Both the position numbers and the translations under genes were made by a program. Positions 56,516 through 64,000 of a stretch of 64,000 bases of DNA are shown one piece after another. The DNA lies in the NCBI RefSeq assembly GCF_026262505.1, contig NC_067208.1, positions 11,107,962 to 11,171,961 on the forward strand, written 5' to 3'. Below the pieces are notes generated by a model. That model did no database searches. It had not been told where the DNA came from and was given only the letters and a program-made list of their open reading frames with translations. The first letter of the stretch is position 1. Every line of letters begins with the position of its first letter. The stretch is from Trichomonas vaginalis G3. Its lineage: Eukaryota; Parabasalia; Trichomonadida; Trichomonadidae.

Positions 56516-57093
56516 ATGTCATTTCCAAAAAATAGAAGCGTAAGTGTTTCAAAAGGTTTAATGGCGGTGGCAGATGTGAAGTTAAATTCACCAACTCAAA
56601 CAAACAGTCAAAGTGTTATTGTCAATGTCAAAGACAGAGATGTTGAAGTGGGGAAACCATACGAAGACGAAGATGGTATAACAATTGTTCTGTAAAAGAA
56701 CCAACATATCCTGAAGTTAACAGAGACTTAAGTTCTGTTGCAGATATTCGAAACGACTACCAACAACTGAAAGACAAACTTCAAACTCAGGAGAAGATTT
56801 GCCAAGCTTTAAGTATAATGTTAAACTTGGTCGAACACAACCCTGTAAAAGTGAACTCATATGTCATTGCACCTCATGAAGTTTTGAAAGAACTATTGAA
56901 ACTTTTGACAGAGGCAGACGATATAAACATCAAAGAAATAGAACCCGACATGTTGCTGTGGTGTTTCATATAATGTCATTGACAAGATATACGTTATGAA
57001 AGGAGGTGAAACGTTGAACTTAAATATAGTTTCCCAGACGTTATAAAAATATTTGACGACCACAACATTTCATTAAAGTTTATTTGCTAAGTA
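56516..57093 (+). pseudogene. counterpart of the 193-aa protein, Polinton B (fossil)
   Basis: Homologous to 26184-26765 in A, with the same MSFPKNRSVSVSKGL start and the same TTTTTATTCTAAGTAAA leader. The block is broken. Confidence 0.6.
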
Positions 57094-57884
57094 AATGGCA
57101 AAGACATAATGGTTTATACTATTACGACTAAAAACCCTGAGTCATATAATTCTATAACAACAAACTACAAAGTCCTCAAGGACGATATTGTAAACTAACC
57201 TTAAACACAATGACGACTAAAGCCTGTTTTGCTCTTTTGACACTAGAAGACTTTATGTTGTGAATGGTAAAAAACTCCTTTAAGATACTTACTCAGATAT
57301 GCCACCAACAGGTTTTTTGACTTATTTAATACTTTAAGTACGGGTGTAACATGTGCTGCAACTAGAGCAGGTTTCATTATGTTTGGATGTCCGACTGAGT
57401 TTACTATTAATGATATGAGCTATAATACAAAACTTATTTCTGGTTTTTTACTACCAACAGTTTCCTATAACAGGAAAAGGTGTCATACAAGGAATGTCTA
57501 TTCCATTGACATTAAGCACACCAATCTTATATATTGTTTCAAACTTAGGTTCAAAGTGTTATTCGAATGTCGACAGAAACTATTATGACCAAAAGACTTA
57601 TGCGTATAAACAATACATTCTCTGCTGGTTTGCCTATTGTTCATTCGAATGCAGAATTTTCAACCTTAGTGAACTCAAACACTTTGGCAAGTATAACGTT
57701 GACATTAGTTAACGCAAACTTTGTTCCTGTAAAACTTTTATGTCCTATGTATTTGTCAATGACGGCAGAAAGTTTCGAATTGGAAGATGCAACTGGTGAA
57801 AGTATTGTATTACAAGAACAACTTCAACAACAAATAGCTCAAGAACAACAAATGCAATGGAACAAGTCAAGAATAAAAAAATAA
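57094..57884 (+). pseudogene. penton-like minor capsid block, Polinton B (fossil)
   Basis: Homologous to 26770-27567 in A, ending with the same Gln-rich tail. The block is broken in several places. Confidence 0.6.
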
Positions 57885-57903
57885 TTTTTTTATTTTTATA
57901 AAA

Positions 57904-59138
57904 ATGTACAGAATAGATGTTTCAGATTTTTATGACTTCCAAGCATTCAGAAATATGCGTCCATTTCGAGACTATAACAAAGCAGTCGAGAATTTGAAAC
58001 GTTTAGTCATTTATGTCGACTCTGCCCCAGAATGTTATGTATGAAAGAATGGGATGTAGTCTTTAACAAACCTAAAGCGACAATAGTTTCAGAACAAGAA
58101 TGTAGACAGAAACTTAAGAAAATAAAAGTCGTACAAGTTGGCATGAAGATGTTAGATGCTTGGGATATCTTATTGTCAAAGTTAGAAGATTTTTCAGTTC
58201 GTGGTATAAAGTTTTATACACCATCTCCAAACTTCTATTCTATCTTCACTGGATATAAATATGAACAAGTAGAATGGAAAGAAAATATTATAGAAGCTTG
58301 GTTAGACCATGTCAAAGAAATTATATGCAATGGAAACGAAAAGGTTTATGAGTATATCTTATGTTGGTTTGCAAACATCTTACAACATCCAAGTGCTAAG
58401 AATGAAACTGCTCTCATTATAATTGGAAAACAAGGAACAGGTAAGAACACATTCTTTACAGATATCTTATGCAAACTGTTAGAAGGTTATTCGAACCCTA
58501 ATATGACAAACTTAGAAAACATCTGTGGTAAATTTAACTCTTCAATTGAGAATATGAAACTTATAGTTTGCAATGAACTTCAAAGTATAGATACAACAAA
58601 GGTTTTAAACTCAGATGCTTTGAAGAGTCTTATAACAGATAAAGTTGGAGTTGTTGAAAGAAAGTATAAAGACTCAAGAGTTTGTGAGAATGTTGCAAAC
58701 TTCATTATGGTTTCAAACAATGCTGTTCCGATGAAGTTAGAAAGTTCTGACAGAAGATATGTAGTTGTCAGAACGTCAGATTCTCATATGCAAGATACTG
58801 AATATTTTGACGCTTTGTCAGAATGTTTGACATCTGACTTTTACAACCACTTGTTCTCATATTTCATGACATTAGATATTTCTAAGTTCAATCCAAGACA
58901 AATTCCACATACCGAAGAGAGACAAACATTGTTAGAAGCAAACAAGAGTGTTTATGAACTGTTCATAGAAGAAAGCGACATTGTGTCATTAGATGAAAGG
59001 TCTTTATATGATGAATATAAACAATATTGTCAAGAGTATGGTTATATGCCAGCGTCTAAACGAACATTCTTGGCAAATGTCAAAAGTCTTTTAGACGTAC
59101 AGAATGGTGTATATACAAAGAAAATTTTTTCTGAGTAA
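57904..59138 (+). pseudogene. SF3 helicase, Polinton B (fossil)
   Basis: Homologous to 27596-28831 in A; the visible frame shows Walker A IGKQGTGKNTFF, MKLIVCNELQS and ANFIMVSNN. A handful of substitutions separate it from A. The copy is not intact, but most of the protein is readable. Confidence 0.8.
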
Positions 59139-59173
59139 ATTTAAAAAAAATATTTTTTTATTCTGAAGAAAAG

Positions 59174-59593
59174 ATGGCAAAATTCATCTCAGTAAACAAG
59201 TATATGAATGAAGTCAAAGATAAGTTAGAACCATTCACATATTTGACTGTTTACTTCTACCATTTTGAAAAGTCTTCATTCAGCAAAGTTTGGAACATCG
59301 AACCAGTTAAGTTTGCTATTGTGACTAAAAATGGTGCGAAATTTGAAGACTTAGACATAGAAGGTTTGTTAACAGTCAAAGAAAGTTTTGACAGAAGGTT
59401 CTCAAACCTTAAAGAAGGCAAAGCATACAAACTTGTTATACCTTATGAACCAAAGAAGACAGACGACTATGAATATTATGAGTCTAAAGTTGTAGAAGTT
59501 CAAGGTAAATTGGGTAAAAAGATTTTAGAGTCTAAGCCAGTGTTTACTCCTAAAGAGGAAGAGAACATTGACATTGACCCAGAAATGTTCTAA
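59174..59593 (+). CDS. small conserved element protein, Polinton B (139 aa)
   Basis: Counterpart of 28869-29288 in A with the same T-rich leader and acidic C-terminus. It differs mostly near the N-terminus (MNEVKDKLEPFTYLTVY against MSGLKEELEPFTYLNVY), where the sequence varies while the frame stays open. Confidence 0.6.
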   Translation: MAKFISVNKYMNEVKDKLEPFTYLTVYFYHFEKSSFSKVWNIEPVKFAIVTKNGAKFEDLDIEGLLTVKESFDRRFSNLKEGKAYKLVIPYEPKKTDDYEYYESKVVEVQGKLGKKILESKPVFTPKEEENIDIDPEMF

Positions 59594-59611
59594 AAATAAA
59601 ATTTTATTTTT

Positions 59612-60068
59612 ACATGTCAAATTTCTTCTTCGGTGGAACTGGCTCTGGTTCAGGTTCTTTCTTCTCTTCTTCTACTTTCTTTTCTTTATTTTCTCTCTTC
59701 TTCTTTTCTTCTGGAGTTATGTCAAATTTCTCCGAACCATATTTATGTAAAAGTTCTATGTCCTTTAATAGCTCTTCTATTCTGTTTTCTATTTCATCTT
59801 GAAGAAAAGCGCATGTGTCTTCTTTGCATTCTAAGAACTTTTGTTGGACTTCATCTTTCCAATCGGCGTCATCTCTGTCAACAAGTCTGTCATTGACAAA
59901 TTTTAAGACTGCTCTTTGTAATGTTTTATGGTTCTTGTCATATTCCTAGAAACAGAACTTTAGAACAAATTCACCTTTCTTGTTTACACTATGTAAGATT
60001 TTATGGTCGACAGATGTTTTGCTGTCAAAAAGTTTGTCTCGAATATAGATAGCGAAATCGCTAGACAT
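59612..60068 (-). pseudogene. charged protein convergent with the helicase, Polinton B (fossil)
   Basis: Counterpart of 29305-29748 in A, with a longer Lys/Glu/Pro tail. The copy is broken. Confidence 0.5.
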
Positions 60069-60104
60069 TTTCTAAAAGATAAAAATTTTAATTTTTCTAA
60101 AAAT

Positions 60105-60980
60105 ATGTTAGAAAAAAAGTTTGCTGACATTGACAAAAAATTTGAGAATGTTTTAAACAAGAACAAGAGGAAGTTAGAAAATGCTCAGATAAAACCCATA
60201 CATGACAAGTTCTTATTTGCTCAGAATGGTATAACAGGTCTAATTGCACCACCTGGGTCGGGTAAGATTTTCACTTATCTTAAAATGGCTGCACAACAAC
60301 AAGAACTAGATGAGAAGAACCCATTCTATGAGTTAGTTGTCATTTGTAGTACTTCGGGTCAATTTGACCAAACCGTCAATTCGTTCAAAGATATTATAAA
60401 GAAGTCTAAGTTAGTATGTATAAAGGATACTGAGTTGTTAGATTGGATAAAGAAGTACCAAAGAAGAGTTTTGAAATATAATGCTATAAATGAGTATATA
60501 AATTCTAAGTTTAAAGACCCAAATGAGGAAATGCAGAGAATATTAGAGAAGAAACACTTCAGAAACAAACAGAAAGAGATAGAATACATTTCGAAGAAAT
60601 TGCAATCTTACGATTGGAAAACGTACCCTCACAGATGTCTTCTTATCTTAGATGATTTCGCCTCTCATCCTTTGTTAAAGAATAGAGAACAAGACATGTG
60701 TCGAATTCTTAAGAAGCTCAGACACTTTAACATCTCAGTTGTCATTTGTGTACAGACAGCAAAGAGTTTAAGTAAGGATGTTAAAAGAATACTTACTGAC
60801 ATAATACTTTTCCCCGGATTGTCCGAAGACGATTTCATGGAACTTATGAAAGAGTCCATGGCAGGTAAGTTTGACAGACATGAACTATGGGAGAAGTACA
60901 AAGTCATACAAGACCCTCATACTTCTTTCAGAATTCATATCTACGCAAACAAAGTTCAAATTGTAAAAAGTCAAGCTTGA
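60105..60980 (+). CDS. genome-packaging ATPase, Polinton B
   Basis: Counterpart of 29785-30660 in A, with the same start and the same Walker B (RCLLILDDFAS). The two copies differ by a handful of residues over 291, and the frame is open. Same A32-like FtsK/HerA family. Confidence 0.88.
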   Translation: MLEKKFADIDKKFENVLNKNKRKLENAQIKPIHDKFLFAQNGITGLIAPPGSGKIFTYLKMAAQQQELDEKNPFYELVVICSTSGQFDQTVNSFKDIIKKSKLVCIKDTELLDWIKKYQRRVLKYNAINEYINSKFKDPNEEMQRILEKKHFRNKQKEIEYISKKLQSYDWKTYPHRCLLILDDFASHPLLKNREQDMCRILKKLRHFNISVVICVQTAKSLSKDVKRILTDIILFPGLSEDDFMELMKESMAGKFDRHELWEKYKVIQDPHTSFRIHIYANKVQIVKSQA

Positions 60981-60999
60981 AAAATGTAAGTGTTTAGTC

Positions 61000-61191
61000 T
61001 TAGTAAGATGGTAACTTCTTAAAGCAAATACCATTGCTGAGTTTTATGTACGTGAAGAGAAGTACAATGAATTCAATTATGAGTACAACTGCAATGACAA
61101 CTAAGGCAACTATTTTTGTCTTTTGCCAGCAAGGGTACTTCTTCTCTTCCAATGGTTCGGCAGAACTATACTCACTCATGAGAAATGCCAA
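61000..61191 (-). CDS. small single-pass membrane protein, Polinton B (63 aa)
   Basis: A hydrophobic span (IVALVVIAVVLIIEFIVLLF) is flanked by a short charged N-terminal part (SEYSSAEPLEEKKYPCWQ) and a C-terminal part (TYIKLSNGICFKKLPSY). The topology fits a type II or tail-anchored membrane protein. The start may be the second Met (MSEYSSA). It sits between the ATPase and the small helical protein. A possible role in envelope or membrane interaction is inferred from the hydrophobic span only. Confidence 0.55.
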   Translation of the reverse strand: MAFLMSEYSSAEPLEEKKYPCWQKTKIVALVVIAVVLIIEFIVLLFTYIKLSNGICFKKLPSY

Positions 61192-61222
61192 AACGGTTTA
61201 ATAGAAAAAGTGTTATTTTTTC

Positions 61223-61411
61223 ATGTCCGAAGACTCGAAGGTGCAACACTTCCAAAATACCGACGAACTCAGAAGAGCAGCATGGCAGTATGTTCTTGAC
61301 AACTTCTTTGAGTTCTCCAGGTACACCTTGGAAAATGCTGAAGAACTCCGACACAGAGAATTTGGAGAAATTGCACTCCAATACTACCTTGACAAACAAA
61401 GGGTAAATTAA
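61223..61411 (+). CDS. small helical protein, Polinton B (62 aa)
   Basis: Almost identical to 30780-30968 in A, with a few residue changes (for example MSEDSKV against MSEDLKV). Same position and leader type. Confidence 0.55.
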   Translation: MSEDSKVQHFQNTDELRRAAWQYVLDNFFEFSRYTLENAEELRHREFGEIALQYYLDKQRVN

Positions 61412-61447
61412 GACTAAAAACTTAACATTTAAAAAGTGACATTTTTT

Positions 61448-61648
61448 ATGAGCTCCGAGTCACCGAGAAAACTTGGTCAGATGTTAGCAGCTTACTTCCC
61501 TGAGGAGGATGGAAGCGTTACATACATCAAGTTCAAAAACAACGAACCTGGAATTGCGTACCAAATTCGCAATTACATGACCATGGAAGAGTACGAAAGG
61601 TTTCTACAAGAGAAACCAGCTCTAAACAACCCAGAAAAGAAAGAATAA
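61448..61648 (+). CDS. small acidic protein, Polinton B (66 aa)
   Basis: Counterpart of 31005-31205 in A. I start at MSSESPRKLG, as in A; the short upstream extension lies in the leader AAAGTGACATTTTT. Confidence 0.55.
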   Translation: MSSESPRKLGQMLAAYFPEEDGSVTYIKFKNNEPGIAYQIRNYMTMEEYERFLQEKPALNNPEKKE

Positions 61649-61676
61649 AAAGTTTAACTCGTAATTGTTTATTTTT

Positions 61677-62261
61677 TTACTTGTAAGGGCAAGCTGCAAG
61701 AATGAAGTCGACTATCTCAGTCTTTGTCTTGACCAGTTGGACTGCTCTTGTAAGCACGTCTGTTTTGCGGTCTCCAGCTGGTGTTTGACCTTCGTAATTG
61801 CGCATGTTCTTGAGAGCTCCAATTGTAAATGGTTGTAGGATGAAGAGTCTCTCAGACTGCTTGGGGTAGTCTTCACGGTCACGAACCGAATCTGTGGTAC
61901 GAGTCGAATTGGTCGACCTTAGGGAAGAGACTGAAAGCCTGTCGTCTTCCATCGGGGCTGTAGCGTACTCTTTGCGTAAACGGTTCAGACCTTCTTCGAA
62001 CTCTTGGTCTCTCTTGGATTGAGATTGAGATTGGAATTGCTGGGGTGGAGCTTGCTGGAACATCCAAGGGTTGGGGAAGTAAGGCATAGGTTGAGGAGGG
62101 TAGTTCGGGAAGCCTTGTGGTGGGTAGTAACCTTGAGGTGGAAATTGGTAGTAATTCGGAGGTACTTGCTGGAACTGAGGTTGCTGAGGAGACTGTTGTG
62201 GTTCTGCAGCTTTCGGTTCTTCTGGCTTTGGAAGGCATTCAGGAAGAGGAACGTCAGTCAT
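61677..62261 (-). CDS. Pro/Gln-rich protein, Polinton B (194 aa)
   Basis: Counterpart of 31234-31818 in A, nearly identical including the Pro/Gln/Tyr-rich front and DFILAACPYK end. Transcribed away from the iteron array. Confidence 0.6.
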   Translation of the reverse strand: MTDVPLPECLPKPEEPKAAEPQQSPQQPQFQQVPPNYYQFPPQGYYPPQGFPNYPPQPMPYFPNPWMFQQAPPQQFQSQSQSKRDQEFEEGLNRLRKEYATAPMEDDRLSVSSLRSTNSTRTTDSVRDREDYPKQSERLFILQPFTIGALKNMRNYEGQTPAGDRKTDVLTRAVQLVKTKTEIVDFILAACPYK

Positions 62262-62270
62262 CCGTTTGTG

Positions 62271-62505
62271 TCCTGTCGGAAGGAAAATTTTTTCCTGTCG
62301 GATGGAAAAACTTTTCCTGTCGGATGGAAAAACTTTTTCTGTCGGAAGGAAAAATTTTTCTGAAGTTCGACAAAAAAGTTCTCAATTTTCGAAAATTTGA
62401 ATGGTTTACGGACGGACAACTGGAAGAGTTCTTCCTGTCGTCGGGAAAAATTTTTCCCTTTGTCCGGAAAATTTTTTCCAGTTGTCGGGAAAATATTTTC
62501 CTGTC
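62271..62505. repeat. iteron-like array, Polinton B
   Basis: The same CTGTCGGATGGAAAAACTTTT-type units and spacing as 31828-32062 in A, with only a few base changes, again between divergent gene starts. Confidence 0.75.
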
Positions 62506-62507
62506 GG

Positions 62508-62882
62508 ATGGAAGGACTCGGAATGCCAGAAGGATTTGACGAGGCAATTTACCTCATTGAACTTAACGACTGCGTAAAAGACTACTTGCGCAAGGTCATG
62601 AAGCCCAAGGTCAAGTTCACCACTATTTCTGGAAGGTCTACACTTCAGCTCGAGACTTCGACTGGAATTCCAATTCAAATACCAGACGGGACAGCCTACG
62701 ATGGCATAAAGGACGCCAAAAGAGAAGCTCTTGTTAAGTTCCTAAACAAACGTCCTTGGATAAAAATACCAAACAAGGAGAACCCCCTACCCCATATGAA
62801 ATTGGCAATTCAGTCTCTCCTTCACTTCTCGGGTCAGCCGTTCTACATAACCTCAGAAGGCGACATTCAGCCAGTTCAGTAA
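62508..62882 (+). CDS. unknown protein right of the iteron array, Polinton B (124 aa)
   Basis: Counterpart of 32065-32439. It has several substitutions around TTISGRSTLQLET but the frame is open, so it has been maintained. The start is chosen at MEGLGMPEG as in A. Confidence 0.55.
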   Translation: MEGLGMPEGFDEAIYLIELNDCVKDYLRKVMKPKVKFTTISGRSTLQLETSTGIPIQIPDGTAYDGIKDAKREALVKFLNKRPWIKIPNKENPLPHMKLAIQSLLHFSGQPFYITSEGDIQPVQ

Positions 62883-62908
62883 ACATCTCATTTTAACTTC
62901 ACTTTTTT

Positions 62909-63205
62909 ATGTTTTTACTCACACTCGTACTCACCAGGTTTGTGTACAACTATTTCAACTGTGAACCTTGTATTGACCGGTCTTCCTGTAAATGCAAGTT
63001 TGGTCAATACACAGTTTATGGTGGCAAGAAGGACAGTGGGGAATGTTATTCTGACATCTGTTGTTGCTACTGTCAGATAACTAAAATTACAGACCCACCT
63101 CCCCCAAGAACTCCAACACCAACACTCAAATTGCCAAAGACTCATGTGAAGAAGAAGCCTTCTGGTAAGTTTCTTATAGCCATATACATGGCACGCTTTG
63201 AGTAA
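62909..63205 (+). CDS. cysteine-rich small protein, Polinton B (98 aa)
   Basis: Counterpart of 32466-32750. The cysteine cluster (CEPCIDRSSCKCKFG, GECYSDICCCYC) is retained and slightly longer; the following linker differs in sequence and length (DPPPPRTPTPTLKLP). The leader contains TTCACTTTTTT before the ATG. Confidence 0.55.
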   Translation: MFLLTLVLTRFVYNYFNCEPCIDRSSCKCKFGQYTVYGGKKDSGECYSDICCCYCQITKITDPPPPRTPTPTLKLPKTHVKKKPSGKFLIAIYMARFE

Positions 63206-63227
63206 AAACATTTTTTTCATTTTTTGA

Positions 63228-63812
63228 ATGAAGCAAGTTAAATTCGTCCCACACCAATCTCAATGGACCGATGAAGAGTTTCAAGCTATGGTTGAAGGTG
63301 TTGGGAACGACATAGACGGCGAACTTGAAGGAGCTCAAACCACAATTGCAACCAAAATTGCAGAAGTCAAGGAACAGATAGCTCCACTTAAGGCAACTAA
63401 AGCAACCCTTGACCTCATGGATACTTACCGTTTAGAAGTAAAGAGTGGAATAAGACAATTAAAATTGAAACTTCTAAACTACGAAGCTATACTCCAAAAG
63501 TTAGCAGAAATGAGAAGACTTTACCAGAGCTACTTACATGTAAGGGACTTACCTTCAAGCAGTCCGACCAAAGATGAATTTTCTGACATTGTCCCAATTT
63601 TGTCCGAATGTCAGCTCAGATGTTTTGAACTGCTCCCAAGATATCCAGAATATGAACGTTTGCCTGAACTCTTCCGCAATCTCAAAAAACGTTTTTTGGT
63701 TCTCATGTTCGAAACTTTTATCGGAAGAGACAACAAACGTTCAGAAGAAGAACAAGATATTATTTTAAACTTGTTGTATGACTTAACCGTCATAACAAGC
63801 TTTTTGAAGTAA
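63228..63812 (+). CDS. coiled-coil protein, Polinton B (194 aa)
   Basis: Counterpart of 32773-33357, nearly identical; the same coiled-coil middle and aromatic C-terminal half. Open throughout. Confidence 0.6.
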   Translation: MKQVKFVPHQSQWTDEEFQAMVEGVGNDIDGELEGAQTTIATKIAEVKEQIAPLKATKATLDLMDTYRLEVKSGIRQLKLKLLNYEAILQKLAEMRRLYQSYLHVRDLPSSSPTKDEFSDIVPILSECQLRCFELLPRYPEYERLPELFRNLKKRFLVLMFETFIGRDNKRSEEEQDIILNLLYDLTVITSFLK

Positions 63813-63844
63813 AACCGTCATTCTCAAACCACTTCATTTTTTCG

Positions 63845-64000
63845 ATGTCCGAACAAGCACCGAAGCCAAACTCAATGGAAGATGTCGCTGCATGGTTGCC
63901 AGACAAGCGCCCACTTCAACTTCAAATTATGAATTTGAAAGCTCATCTGACAAACACCGTTAAGACTCTCCAAAGTAGTCTTATGTCAGAGATGAAGGGA
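63845..64000 (+). CDS. coiled-coil/HNH_3 protein, start only, Polinton B
   Basis: Begins MSEQAPKPNSMEDV like the gene at 33390 in A and runs off the right edge of the window, so the HNH part is not seen. Its first 50 residues differ more from A than the neighbouring genes do (for example AAWLPDKRPLQLQI against LSRLSDKRPIQLQI), suggesting a locally variable N-terminus. Confidence 0.5.
   Translation, partial: MSEQAPKPNSMEDVAAWLPDKRPLQLQIMNLKAHLTNTVKTLQSSLMSEMKG

Larger units (their letters stand above)
45920..64000 (+). mobile_element. Polinton (Maverick) B, interrupted by a hAT element, cut by window edge (fossil)
   Basis: The left 46 bases (45920-45965) match the left end of Polinton A exactly. 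From about 47940 it follows A nearly base for base through 54 kb and on to the right edge, with gene order preserved; the leftmost 2 kb are a diverged counterpart. A 3.47-kb hAT transposon (48942-52415) sits in the coiled-coil gene. The element is broken in a few dozen places, many concentrated between about 53 and 58 kb. It is probably recent by its identity to A. Confidence 0.92.

Overview
The window looks like nuclear DNA of a parabasalid (trichomonad) protist, most likely Trichomonas or Tritrichomonas; the species cannot be settled from the sequence alone. The evidence is very AT-rich DNA, compact intronless host genes, short 5' leaders with TCA-type initiator motifs 9-30 bases before the ATG (for example TCACTT before the ATGs at 43539 and 49845), TAAA at or next to stop codons, and several giant Polinton/Maverick elements of the kind that fill trichomonad genomes.

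Host genes are few: phosphomannomutase (3139-3879), a frameshifted unknown gene (6461-7446, minus), a small CTD/NIF-type phosphatase (18422-19045) and dipeptidyl peptidase III (43539-45587). Mobile DNA takes up nearly everything else.

Layout: (1) 1-2942 is the end of a Polinton-family element (D) running off the left edge, with a 1.25-kb foldback element inside it. (2) 2943-7638 is host DNA with phosphomannomutase, a 1.6-kb element with ~355-bp terminal inverted repeats, and the unknown gene. (3) 7639 to about 18040 is element C, whose end is the same as D's but inverted. C carries an EF-hand protein, a B-family DNA polymerase with an embedded HNH domain, integrase remains and a primase-SF3 helicase; no capsid genes are seen. 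(4) 18041-19749 is host DNA with the phosphatase. (5) 19750-43461 is Polinton A, bounded by 46-bp inverted repeats and nearly complete: capsid proteins, SF3 helicase, packaging ATPase, protein-primed DNA polymerase, integrase, a phage-type fibre, an adenine methyltransferase and many small genes. (6) 43462-45919 is host DNA with dipeptidyl peptidase III. (7) 45920 to the right edge is Polinton B, a close direct-orientation relative of A, more damaged and split by an intact-looking hAT transposon (48942-52415).

The elements are fossils or near-fossils. A looks mostly whole with about half a dozen breaks; B has a few dozen; C has several. In A and B the genes fall into virion modules (coiled-coil protein, major capsid, penton-like, fibre, small membrane-active peptides), replication (helicase, polymerase), packaging (ATPase) and integration. 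The most noteworthy observations are the bacteriophage-type collar fibre in a eukaryotic Polinton, an iteron-like array between divergent genes, the HNH domain inside the polymerase of C, the pair of tRNA-like A/B-box modules facing outward in the hAT element, and a host gene caught between two direct Polinton copies.
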